A stretch of 64,000 nucleotides of DNA from Gallionella capsiferriformans ES-2 (GCF_000145255.1 NC_014394.1:1426001-1490000), one strand, 5' to 3'; shown: positions 42,111 to 48,850, numbered from the stretch's first letter. Notes: generated by a model from the sequence alone, not told the origin. Numbers and translations: made by a program.

Positions 42111-42811
42111 TGCGAAAAATTGTACTGGATACCGAGACCACGGGGCTTGATCCTAAAAAAGGTCATAGAATCATAGAAATAGCAGCGATAGCTCTGGAAG
42201 GACGTAAAGTCTCCAAGCGGCATTTTCACCATTATCTGGACCCTGAACGCGAAGTCGACGAGGATGCGGCACGCGTGCACGGCTTCACCTGGGATATGCT
42301 CAAAGGTCGCGCTAAATTTGCCGACATCGCGACCAGCTTTTTAGAATTTGTGGACGGCGCCGAACTGATGGCGCATAACGCACCGTTCGATATGAGCTTC
42401 ATCAACAACGAGCTGCGACTGCTGGGATTACCGCCGCTTGAGAATCCGGTTGTCGACACCCTGAAAATGGCCCGCGAAATGCATCCGGGCAAGAAGAACG
42501 GTCTGGATGCCTTGTGCAGTCGCTACGAGATCGACAATACCCATCGCACCCTGCACGGCGCGTTGCTCGATACGGAATTGCTGGCTGAAGTGTATTTCGC
42601 GATGACGCGCGGTCAGGAGAGCCTGTTAGGTGAGGATGAACCGCCCGCTGCGCGAGAAATTGCCGTGTTAAGTACCGATGCCTCGCGGCCGACCGTACGG
42701 GTGCTGTTGCCAAGCCCCGATGAGCTGGCTGTCCATGCCCAGCAACTGCTCGACATCGACAAAGCCAGCAAAGGCGCCTGCCTTTGGACGAAGCTGGAGA
42801 GTGCGGCATGA
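42110..42811 (+). CDS. dnaQ: DNA polymerase III epsilon subunit (3'-5' proofreading exonuclease)
   Basis: 233 residues. Exo I DTETTGLDP with Asp7 and Glu9, Exo II MAHNAPFDMSFIN, Exo III RTLHGALLDTELLAEVY (His and Asp). The C-terminal ~55 residues correspond to the tail that binds the polymerase alpha subunit. In E. coli dnaQ is divergent from rnhA; here they are co-directional and overlap by one base. Confidence 0.95.
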   Translation: MRKIVLDTETTGLDPKKGHRIIEIAAIALEGRKVSKRHFHHYLDPEREVDEDAARVHGFTWDMLKGRAKFADIATSFLEFVDGAELMAHNAPFDMSFINNELRLLGLPPLENPVVDTLKMAREMHPGKKNGLDALCSRYEIDNTHRTLHGALLDTELLAEVYFAMTRGQESLLGEDEPPAAREIAVLSTDASRPTVRVLLPSPDELAVHAQQLLDIDKASKGACLWTKLESAA

Positions 42812-43647
42812 AGCGGCGTTTGACGGGGTTTGCTGCGTTGTTAGCCGTGCTGTATATGGGAGCTTGCTTCTATATGTGGTCGACCCAGATGCAACAGGTC
42901 TTCGAACCGACAATGGAGTGGCAGACGACGCCGGCTCGCATGGGGATGAACTATGAGGCGCTGCGCATCCCTGTGGGTTCGGGAGCCGATAAGGGAGAGT
43001 TGGACGCGTGGTGGGTGCCAAGTGAGCTGCCCGATGCGCCGACGCTGGTTTATTTTCACGGCAATTACCGTAATATCGGCAACAATCTTGCGCATACCCG
43101 ACACCTGCATCAACTGGGTTACAACGTGCTGCTGGCGGACTATCGGGGTTTTGGCAAAAGCAGCGGCGGCAAGCCCAGCGAAGCCAAGGTCTTTGAAGAT
43201 GCCGAGGCCGTTTGGCAATATGCCATCGGGCAGCGAGGTCGACGGCCTGCACAAACCGTCATTTACGGTCATTCGCTGGGGGGTGCGATTGCCATCGATC
43301 TGGCGGTCCACCATCCAGAGGCGGCGGGGCTGATCACCGAGGGCACGTTTACCTCGATGCAGGCGATGGGACAAATCAATTATGGTTTTCTGCCCATCGG
43401 CTTATTGCTGAATCAGCGTTTTACCTCGATTGAAAAAGTGCCCGCTTTAAAAATTCCCGTGCTGTTTATTCACGGTACCTGGGATAAAAAAGTGCCGGTT
43501 GAAATGGCTAAGCAGTTGTATGCGGCGGCAGGCGAGCCTAAGTCATTGCTGCTGATCGAAGGCGGCGAACACAACAACAGCGGGACGATAGGCTGGGTAG
43601 AATACCGCGATGCGGTGACCGCTTTCGTCAGGAAAAATACGCATTAA
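42808..43647 (+). CDS. Membrane-anchored alpha/beta hydrolase (BEM46/ABHD13-like)
   Basis: 279 residues. An N-terminal hydrophobic segment (about 6-24) anchors a serine hydrolase domain: oxyanion region YFHGNYRNIGNN, nucleophile Ser in YGHSLGGAIAID, acid region FIHGTWDKKVPVEMA and a late His in EGGEHNNSG. I chose the ATG at 42808, which overlaps dnaQ as ATGA and has GGAGAG upstream. The substrate is unknown; family members hydrolyse lipid or thioester bonds. Confidence 0.82.
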   Translation: MKRRLTGFAALLAVLYMGACFYMWSTQMQQVFEPTMEWQTTPARMGMNYEALRIPVGSGADKGELDAWWVPSELPDAPTLVYFHGNYRNIGNNLAHTRHLHQLGYNVLLADYRGFGKSSGGKPSEAKVFEDAEAVWQYAIGQRGRRPAQTVIYGHSLGGAIAIDLAVHHPEAAGLITEGTFTSMQAMGQINYGFLPIGLLLNQRFTSIEKVPALKIPVLFIHGTWDKKVPVEMAKQLYAAAGEPKSLLLIEGGEHNNSGTIGWVEYRDAVTAFVRKNTH

Positions 43648-43747
43648 TTAAAAACACCATATAATCCGCACATTACGCCAGATAAAACGCGGCGTGGCAC
43701 ACTAACTCAACACTATAAAATCCCGTTTCAGGGATTACGGAACAAAT

Positions 43748-44953
43748 ATGAAATCAGATGTCATCATTATCGGTTCAGGCGCAGCAGGCCTGATGTGCGC
43801 ACTCCAAGCCGGTCTGCGCGGTCGTTCCGTGGTATTGCTCGATCACGCCAAGAAGCTGGCGGAAAAAATCCGCATTTCAGGCGGCGGGCATTGCAACTTC
43901 ACCAATATCAACGCGAAACCTGAAAATTATATCTCCAGCAATCCGCATTTCTGCCGCTCCGCGCTGGCTCGCTACACGCCGAATGACTTTATCGAGCTGT
44001 TGCAAAAGCACAATATCAAATTCCATGAAAAGACGCTGGGCCAGCTGTTTTGCGATGACGAATCCGAAGTCATCATCGCCATGCTGCGCACGGAATGCGA
44101 TGCGGCAGGCGTCAAGCGCTTCATGAACTGCGAAATCGAAGAGATCAAACATACGCCCTATGATGCGGATGCGGGTATCGGCAAAAAGGCCAAATACTAT
44201 GTGTCGACCTCGCGCGGCGAATTCGAAGCGGTTTCGCTGGTGATTGCCACCGGCGGTCTGTCTATTCCTAAGACGGGTGCGACGCCCTATGGTTATCACG
44301 TCGCCGAGCAGTTCGGCGTGCCGATCACTAAATTGAGGGCAGGGCTGGTACCTTTGACCTTTGCGCCGGATGAATGGAAGCCTTATGCGGATCTGACGGG
44401 CGTCTCATTCCCGGCGATCGTCACCACCGCGAAACAGTCATTCCGCGAAGATCTGCTGGTCACGCATCGCGGTTTGAGTGGTCCGGTCATTTTGCAGGCT
44501 TCCTCTTACTGGCAGCCGGGTGAAGTATTGCACATTAACCTGTTGCCTGATCTTGATATGGCAAGCGTGTTAGATGAACATAAAACCAGCAAGAAACAGC
44601 TGGCCAATTTCCTGACACAATGGTTCCCGAAGAGTTTTTCAGATGTATGGTGTTCAGATAAAAAGCCGTTCGAAAACAAGCCTTTGAATCAGTATAATGA
44701 CAAACAACGCAAAGTCATTGCCGAACAGTTGCACGACTGGCAGGTGGTGCCTTCAGGCACACAGGGCTATGCCAAGGCGGAAGTCACCTGCGGCGGCATC
44801 GACACACAGGCGCTGTCGTCCAAGACGATGGAATGCAACGACGTCCCCGGCTTGTATTTCATCGGTGAAGTCGTGGACGTCACAGGACAACTGGGCGGTT
44901 ACAACTTCCAGTGGGCCTGGGCATCCGGTTTCGCTGCAGGGCAGGCGGTCTAA
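43748..44953 (+). CDS. HI0933/YhiN-family flavoprotein
   Basis: 401 residues. N-terminal dinucleotide fold VIIIGSGAAGLMCALQAGLRGRSVVLLDHAKKLAEKIRISGGGHCNFTN is the hallmark of the HI0933 family (E. coli YhiN, 400 residues), and the C-terminus has CGGIDTQALSSKTME, LYFIGEVVDVTGQLGGYNFQWAWASGFAAG. Predicted NAD(P)/FAD oxidoreductase; the physiological reaction of the family is not established. About 100 bp of upstream sequence contains TATAAT at 43660-43665 and probably its own promoter. Confidence 0.88.
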   Translation: MKSDVIIIGSGAAGLMCALQAGLRGRSVVLLDHAKKLAEKIRISGGGHCNFTNINAKPENYISSNPHFCRSALARYTPNDFIELLQKHNIKFHEKTLGQLFCDDESEVIIAMLRTECDAAGVKRFMNCEIEEIKHTPYDADAGIGKKAKYYVSTSRGEFEAVSLVIATGGLSIPKTGATPYGYHVAEQFGVPITKLRAGLVPLTFAPDEWKPYADLTGVSFPAIVTTAKQSFREDLLVTHRGLSGPVILQASSYWQPGEVLHINLLPDLDMASVLDEHKTSKKQLANFLTQWFPKSFSDVWCSDKKPFENKPLNQYNDKQRKVIAEQLHDWQVVPSGTQGYAKAEVTCGGIDTQALSSKTMECNDVPGLYFIGEVVDVTGQLGGYNFQWAWASGFAAGQAV

Positions 44954-44956
44954 ATC

Positions 44957-45271
44957 TTGAAACAAGGCTCACTGATAAGCAAACTCTTCGCGCTGATCGC
45001 AACCGCGACGCTGCTTATCGTCGGGTGGATGTTTTTCGCCGTGTTGCTGGTGTTTCTTCTGAGCGCGGGACTGATTATCTTTGGCTGGATCTGGTGGAAA
45101 ACCCGCGCACTGCGCCGCCAGTTGCGTGTACACAAGCAATTCAGAGCGAGTGCGGCAAACGATGCGGAAGCCTTTCATGCGGATGAATTTACAGGCGACA
45201 TCATCGAGGGCGAAGTGATCCGCAAAGTGGTCTCGATCGAAGAGATCAAACGCCGCCCGGATGACCTGTAA
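44957..45271 (+). CDS. Small membrane protein of unknown function
   Basis: 104 residues with a TTG start at 44957, three bases after the yhiN-like stop. Two adjacent hydrophobic segments (about 8-50) are followed by WWKTRALRRQLRVHK and an acidic C-terminal tail ending IIEGEVIRKVVSIEEIKRRPDDL. I do not recognise the family. It is 5 bp upstream of corA, so the two are probably co-transcribed. Confidence 0.65.
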   Translation: MKQGSLISKLFALIATATLLIVGWMFFAVLLVFLLSAGLIIFGWIWWKTRALRRQLRVHKQFRASAANDAEAFHADEFTGDIIEGEVIRKVVSIEEIKRRPDDL

Positions 45272-45276
45272 CAGCC

Positions 45277-46242
45277 ATGCTGCTCAATTGCGTCGCATAT
45301 CGACATGGCGTCAAAATCGCCGAACCCACCGTGGAGGAAATCAGCGATTATCTGGCGCGTACTGACTGCTTTGTCTGGGTCGCGATGCGCGATGCGACTG
45401 AAGCCGAACTCAACACCATGCAGGAGGAGTTCGGCCTGCACGATCTGGCAGTTGAAGATGCGCGTCACGGCCATCAGCGTCCCAAAGTCGAGGAATATGG
45501 CGATACGCTGTTCGTTGCGATGCATTTACCGGAATATATCGACGCTGAATTATCCGTAGGTGAGGTCAATGTCTTCGTCGGGCGAAATTTCATCCTCTCG
45601 ATACGCAGTCGAAGTTCTCATAATTTGCTCGGGGTACGCGAGCGCTGCGAGCGGGAGCCGGAACTGCTGAAACTGGGCTCGGGCTTTGTGCTTTACGCGC
45701 TGATGGATGCGGTTGTCGATCGCTATTTTCCGCTGATCGATAAGCTTGAATTGCAGTTGGAAGCAATTGAAGAACATCTGTTCGATAAGGGATATTCGCT
45801 CGCGACCATCGCGCAGCTCTACGGCCTGAAACGAAAAATTTCCGTGCTCAAACATGCCGTGATGCCGCTGATGGAGGCTACCAGCAAACTCTACGGTGGA
45901 CGCGTGCCGCCGATTTGCGTCAACACACAGGAATATTTGCGCGATGTGTACGATCACTTAACGCGCATCAATACGACGATAGACATGATGCGTGACACGA
46001 TCACCACGGCGATTCTGGTCAGCCAGTCGACCGTATCGATCGAGCAGAATGAGGTCAACAAGCGTCTGGCTGCATGGGCGGCGATTTTTGCCGTTGCAAC
46101 GGCGTTTGTGGGCATCTGGGGTATGAATTTTCAGCATATGCCGGAACTGAAACTGGAATATGGCTATCCGCTGGCGCTGCTGGTGATCATTACGGTTTGC
46201 GGATTACTGTATTTCCGTTTCAAGCGTGCAGGCTGGCTGTAA
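45277..46242 (+). CDS. corA: CorA-type magnesium/cobalt transporter
   Basis: 321 residues. A large N-terminal cytosolic domain is followed by a long helix and two C-terminal membrane segments; the first ends in the ion-selectivity motif GMN (FVGIWGMNFQHMPEL) and the protein ends with positively charged FRFKRAGWL. Also typical is VEDARHGHQRPKVEEYGDTLFVAM. Pentameric Mg2+ channel in the inner membrane. It is the last plus-strand housekeeping gene before the dif region. Confidence 0.94.
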   Translation: MLLNCVAYRHGVKIAEPTVEEISDYLARTDCFVWVAMRDATEAELNTMQEEFGLHDLAVEDARHGHQRPKVEEYGDTLFVAMHLPEYIDAELSVGEVNVFVGRNFILSIRSRSSHNLLGVRERCEREPELLKLGSGFVLYALMDAVVDRYFPLIDKLELQLEAIEEHLFDKGYSLATIAQLYGLKRKISVLKHAVMPLMEATSKLYGGRVPPICVNTQEYLRDVYDHLTRINTTIDMMRDTITTAILVSQSTVSIEQNEVNKRLAAWAAIFAVATAFVGIWGMNFQHMPELKLEYGYPLALLVIITVCGLLYFRFKRAGWL

Positions 46243-46270
46243 CGACAACGGCCAGATAGCGCAGCGCAGT

Positions 46271-46540
46271 CTATTTTCCCACGTTGATCTCGCTGAGCGT
46301 ATGGATGAGTGCCTTGTTCAGAGCCTCCAGCGTTGCCAGTCTGTTGCCGCCGTCATCGTTCGTTTTCTGGCTATATCTTAAGCTCACGAGCTGGCGTTTG
46401 AGTTCATCCATTTCAGCCTGCATATAGGCCATTCCGGCATCGATACCTGCTGAATAGTCCGCAAATGTGGGGGTGTGATGAAATGACGACATCGAGGCGC
46501 AGTAGTGCTCAAACAGCGCACGCCGGTTTGGTGTATTCAT
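46271..46540 (-). CDS. Hypothetical small helical protein
   Basis: 89 residues, ATG at 46540 with AGGAA upstream. It begins MNTPNRRALFEHYCASMSSF and has a predicted helical middle (YMQAEMDELKRQLVSL). No family recognised. It is convergent with corA, 28 bp from its stop, and lies just outside the left repeat of the Xer element, so it is either host sequence or cargo from an earlier insertion. Confidence 0.6.
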   Translation of the reverse strand: MNTPNRRALFEHYCASMSSFHHTPTFADYSAGIDAGMAYMQAEMDELKRQLVSLRYSQKTNDDGGNRLATLEALNKALIHTLSEINVGK

Positions 46541-46638
46541 TACATGTATTCCTTTTTAAATCGGCATTAATACCATGCATAAGTCTAACCGAAAAAAATG
46601 GGTTGGGATTCACTATCATTCGTGATTCTGCAATTGCT

Positions 46639-46830
46639 TTATTCAATAGAAAACCGAACAGTGGGTAAGTAAAAGGCGAAACTATGCCGCCAACCGTTCC
46701 GAGTCGACCCATTACAAAATACGCATAATGTATAAAATGGCTGACGCATCCTATTGATTTTACTTAAAAATTCTTGTCCGTTAAATTCGTTTCCAGCGCC
46801 CGAAACTGTACCGAGTTTTGCCATGTTCAT
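46639..46830 (-). CDS. Chimeric 63-codon ORF crossing the left Xer junction
   Basis: An ATG at 46830 is preceded by GGGAG at ideal spacing. The first 32 codons lie inside the element (MAKLGTVSGAGNEFNGQEF and on to RQPF); the remaining 31 codons lie outside, reading through the central region, XerC arm and the 53-bp repeat (RNGWRHSFAFYLPTVR) to a stop at 46639. If the element were circular the same start would instead read into the ORF ending at 47647. In the integrated state this is probably a truncated product. No homology recognised. Confidence 0.45.
   Translation of the reverse strand: MNMAKLGTVSGAGNEFNGQEFLSKINRMRQPFYTLCVFCNGSTRNGWRHSFAFYLPTVRFSIE
46654..46734 (+). repeat. Left copy of the 81-bp Xer-associated direct repeat
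   Basis: Identical to 48310-48362 over its first 53 bases (46654-46706), then five mismatches within the next ten bases, then identical through the XerC arm and central hexamer. 76 of 81 positions match. The offset between copies is 1,656 bp. Confidence 0.95.
46718..46745 (+). other. dif-like left attachment site with degenerate XerD arm
   Basis: XerC arm AATACGCATAA (46718-46728) and central TGTATA (46729-46734) are the same as in the full dif at 48374. The XerD half is AAATGGCTGAC (46735-46745), matching the full XerD arm TTATGTCAAAT at only 5 of 11 positions. A junction with one good XerC arm and a poor XerD arm is what integration of a TLC-phi-type element leaves on one side. Confidence 0.8.
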
Positions 46831-46865
46831 GATTTTCTCCCGTCCTGTCAAAGTTAATTTGTGAT

Positions 46866-47195
46866 TCATACCGCCACCCGTACCAGCTTTGGTCGGCCTC
46901 GTTTGGGCGGCTGGGAACGCCTCAAGGCTGGCCCACGCGTCCCGATGATGAAGTGGTAGGGGTAGGCGACCTCCCAATAGCCGTTGTCCTGCCTGCGCCC
47001 CTCTAAACGCTCTTCAGCCAGCAGAGAACGAATCCGCCTAGGCGTCACAGCCCAATCCTTCGCCACGAACGACACAGGCACGAAATGACGAGGATTAAGC
47101 GCCTTCGGGGTGTCGGTCGTCGCGCACTCAGGCAGCTGGACTGCAACGCTCTCCCGTATCGTTCTGGCTATCGAGGTGCCGCGTTTTCCTGTCAT
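46866..47195 (-). CDS. Small basic protein, possible helix-turn-helix (third gene of the Xer element)
   Basis: 109 residues. The middle segment FVAKDWAVTPRRIRSLLAEERLEGRRQDNGYWEVAYPYHF resembles an excisionase/MerR-like winged helix: a helix pair that would recognise DNA followed by a wing-like strand. The N-terminus is TGKRGTSIARTIRES and the C-terminus is strongly basic (PPKRGRPKLVRVAV). Its ATG overlaps the stop of the XafT-like gene as ATGA. No precise family assignment; a DNA-binding regulator or accessory recombination factor is an inference. Confidence 0.6.
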   Translation of the reverse strand: MTGKRGTSIARTIRESVAVQLPECATTDTPKALNPRHFVPVSFVAKDWAVTPRRIRSLLAEERLEGRRQDNGYWEVAYPYHFIIGTRGPALRRSQPPKRGRPKLVRVAV

Positions 47196-47650
47196 GATCT
47201 TTCTCCAATTCGTTTAGGTTGAGCCTCAAGGGGCAGGGGGGTTGCAACTGGTTTGCGGCTGCGATCAGGGAACGGCAGCACCGTTGACGCGGTTTTCTGA
47301 ATCCCCGAACGGGCGTACATCTGCCGCCATAGTCGAGCCTGTGCGAACACGTGCTCAGTGTTCTCCAACCAGACCGCATCGAACGACCGCCCCGCAGGGT
47401 TGAACAACTCATGATTGCGTACCGTCCAGCCTTGCCAAGCAACACCAGGCAACGCATAACCCCGCAGGATGCGCAGCATCCGGTAGGCCATCCAAGGGAT
47501 ACGAGCGCCGCCCGTTTCCCAGTTCTGAATCGTCCGTGCCGTTACGTCCAAGGCCTGAGCGGCTTCCTTGCGGGTCATGCTGGCTTGCTTGCGCAGATCG
47601 GCGAAGTCCTGCGGATTGATCCAGCGGTATGCAGCTTTGCGGCGGCTCAT
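47192..47650 (-). CDS. XafT/VC1465-family Xer recombination activation factor (probable)
   Basis: 152 residues from the ATG at 47650, which overlaps the upstream stop (ATGA). It begins MSRRKAAYRWINPQDFADLRK, has an N-terminal helix-turn-helix (SMTRKEAAQALDVTARTIQNWETGGARIPW, about 19-48), then MAYRMLRILRGYALPGVAWQGW and an NPAGRSF motif. From memory this layout (HTH, then L-R-I-L-x-GYxLPG-x-x-W-x-GW, then P-x-GR-x-F) is that of the VC1465 family; in TLC-phi the member XafT lets XerCD recombine without FtsK. Context supports it strongly, since the gene lies between two Xer sites. A generic phage Cro-like regulator is the alternative. Confidence 0.72.
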   Translation of the reverse strand: MSRRKAAYRWINPQDFADLRKQASMTRKEAAQALDVTARTIQNWETGGARIPWMAYRMLRILRGYALPGVAWQGWTVRNHELFNPAGRSFDAVWLENTEHVFAQARLWRQMYARSGIQKTASTVLPFPDRSRKPVATPLPLEAQPKRIGERS

Positions 47651-48267
47651 GATTGCGCCCCGTTTTCCAACTCGATGCACAGCCGTGAGATCTCGTTCAG
47701 GGCTTCGATCGCTGCGATCACTTCCGGCTCGTTCGCCTCGAAGCTGTCTTGAAGCTCAACGGTCTGGCAGTACACCGCAAACGCCAGGTGCTTCAGCTGC
47801 TCTTCGGTCAACGTCAAAGTCAAAAGCGGTTTTTCAGAAGGGTGAATCCCTTCGGGTTTGACGTTCAGCGCGCACTGACCAAAATCTGAGCCGGAAAACC
47901 CTTCGCGGGTCGGCCGCGAAGCCGCCCCAGATATTTGGGAAGTCTGGTCAAGCGGAACGTTAAAAACGGTCAATTCCGTGTCCGCTGCGCTCTGGCTGGT
48001 TGACCTGCGGTCAACTTCGCCGTTGAGCTGGCCGACAGCTCCAGCCAAAATCGGCTCAATCCCAACAGCCGTAAGGGTTTGCGGGTGTTTTGCCGTGTAG
48101 TTGAAAAGGTGGAACAGTATTTTTTTCGCAGTTGATCGGCCTGTAAGCCACAGGCGGCGTGGGTTTGCGCCGTTTTGGCGTAGTGTTCCACAGTCGCAAT
48201 TTGAGACTGAATGGCTACGTGTTACCCCAGAAAAAGAATTATTTATTCGCGAAATTGTTCGCGACAA
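47647..48267 (-). CDS. First ORF of the Xer element, 5' end uncertain
   Basis: 206 codons if the TTG at 48267 is used, but no ribosome-binding site is apparent there. The frame stays open to the crossover point at 48390, where the dif XerD arm supplies an in-frame TAA. In a circular element the frame would join the ATG at 46830 and give 279 residues. The C-terminal ~60 residues (LTLTEEQLKHLAFAVYCQTVELQDSF, then EVIAAIEALNEISRLCIELE) look like a genuine two-helix domain; the N-terminal part is Ser/Thr/Arg-rich and overlaps strong hairpins, so it may not be coding. Its stop overlaps the XafT-like start. Function unknown. Confidence 0.45.
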   Translation of the reverse strand: MSRTISRINNSFSGVTRSHSVSNCDCGTLRQNGANPRRLWLTGRSTAKKILFHLFNYTAKHPQTLTAVGIEPILAGAVGQLNGEVDRRSTSQSAADTELTVFNVPLDQTSQISGAASRPTREGFSGSDFGQCALNVKPEGIHPSEKPLLTLTLTEEQLKHLAFAVYCQTVELQDSFEANEPEVIAAIEALNEISRLCIELENGAQS

Positions 48268-48294
48268 GAAACAGGCTGCGCCTGTCTTCCTTGT
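48248..48294. other. Two abutting hairpins inside the Xer element
   Basis: Hairpin 1: CGCGAA (48248-48253), 4-base loop, TTCGCG (48258-48263). Hairpin 2 starts at the next base: ACAAG-AA-ACAGGC (48264-48276), loop TGC, then GCCTGT, TT and CTTGT ending at 48294 with two single-base bulges. Back-to-back hairpins are a feature of rolling-circle and filamentous-phage origins; that role is inferred. Confidence 0.6.
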
Positions 48295-48309
48295 CAGCTC
48301 ACAAAAACG

Positions 48310-48390
48310 CCGAACAGTGGGTAAGTAAAAGGCGAAACTATGCCGCCAACCGTTCCGAGTCGGCCTATTCTGAAATACGCATAATGTATA
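48310..48390 (+). repeat. Right copy of the 81-bp Xer-associated direct repeat
   Basis: Matches 46654-46734 at 76 of 81 positions, the first 53 perfectly. It ends at the last base of the dif central hexamer, which is where Xer strand exchange occurs. Confidence 0.95.
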
Positions 48391-48401
48391 TTATGTCAAA
48401 T
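48374..48401 (+). other. Chromosome dimer resolution site dif
   Basis: XerC arm AATACGCATAA (48374-48384), central hexamer TGTATA, XerD arm TTATGTCAAAT (48391-48401). Compared with the E. coli dif, the last seven bases of the XerC arm and the whole central region are identical and the XerD arm differs at one base. XerC and XerD resolve chromosome dimers here. The gene-strand switch around this point supports it as the functional terminus site. Confidence 0.92.
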
Positions 48402-48412
48402 TGATAAGCAAA

Positions 48413-48715
48413 TTAAGAAGGCTGAGCAGGATTGTGCAAAGCGTCCCAAAAGCGCTTTTCAGCATGGGGATTCCGAAGGTTTGCCGCATGCCGGCATAGC
48501 AACCGCACCAACCCACTATCAACGCCTGCTTCATGCAGGCGTTTTTTTTCAGCTGCAATCAGGCGGTATTGTTTACTCCGACGAGCCTCATTGAACGAAC
48601 GGAAATAACGAAGAGACCAGTAATAGTTCAAAATCTGGCCTGACCAATTCGGGTATGCGTGAAATATCATTTTTTTGGGATAACACCGCAACCACGCAAA
48701 ACAAAGGCGAAACAC
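48413..48715 (-). CDS. Hypothetical 100-residue protein next to dif
   Basis: ATG at 48715; an internal ATG (MIFHAYPNWSGQIL) is an alternative start. The C-terminal half (KQYRLIAAEKKRLHEAGVDSGLVRLLCRHAANLRNPHAEKRFWDAL) looks like a real, basic helical protein, but I do not recognise a family. A strong plus-strand terminator-like hairpin lies inside its coding sequence (codons for RLHEAGVD). It stops 11 bp from dif and may be a remnant of an older element at this site. Confidence 0.45.
   Translation of the reverse strand: MFRLCFAWLRCYPKKMIFHAYPNWSGQILNYYWSLRYFRSFNEARRSKQYRLIAAEKKRLHEAGVDSGLVRLLCRHAANLRNPHAEKRFWDALHNPAQPS
48521..48549 (+). terminator. Terminator-like hairpin on the plus strand, inside a minus-strand ORF
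   Basis: Stem AACGCCTGC (48521-48529), loop TTCAT, stem GCAGGCGTT (48535-48543), followed by T tract to 48549. No plus-strand gene is visible between dif and this hairpin. It could block transcription running from the right arm or the element, or simply reflect coding sequence. Confidence 0.6.
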
Positions 48716-48755
48716 TCCGCGATTAAAAAACGGCCTGAGCGCTGACTGGATAACC

Positions 48756-48850
48756 TTCGGCGGGACGACCGCCGAACCCTACGGGCTTCGGGCCGCATCC
48801 AGCAGATCAACGCCGCCCGAAACCCTTTTTCCCTATCGGGCAAAAAGCGG
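48756..48850. other. Cluster of hairpins right of dif (candidate ssDNA origin or regulatory region)
   Basis: Three structures in 95 bp: TTCGGCGG (48756-48763) with CCGCCGAA (48769-48776); GGGCTTCGGGC (48783-48793) with GCCCGAAACCC (48815-48825), one mismatch, followed by TTTTT; and TTTTTCCC paired to GGGCAAAAA (one bulge) from 48826. The 255 bp from 48716 to 48970 contain no convincing gene. The arrangement resembles the intergenic region of filamentous phages or a rolling-circle plasmid origin, but no nick-site consensus is recognised. Confidence 0.5.

Larger units (their letters stand above)
46735..48390 (-). mobile_element. 1,656-bp putative integrative mobile element exploiting XerCD (TLC-phi-like)
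   Basis: The segment between the two central hexamers of the dif-like sites. It carries three leftward ORFs coupled by ATGA overlaps: an ORF ending at 47647, a XafT-like gene and a small HTH-like gene. The left junction has a degenerate XerD arm; the right junction is a complete dif. This matches the scheme known for the Vibrio cholerae satellite phage TLC-phi, where the host XerC and XerD perform integration with help of the element-encoded activator XafT. No replication initiator, capsid gene or transposase is recognisable, so it is either a minimal satellite or a decayed one. Excision has not been shown. Confidence 0.7.

Noticed and set aside
46831-46977. Upstream extension of the junction-spanning ORF
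   Set aside because: It overlaps the HTH-like gene; the ATG at 46830 has the ribosome-binding site.
48101-48404. Plus-strand ORFs running into dif (ending KKQAAPVFLVSSQKRRTVGK and RIMYIMSN)
   Set aside because: They overlap hairpins and the repeat, lack ribosome-binding sites and are opposite to the element's operon; not supported as genes.
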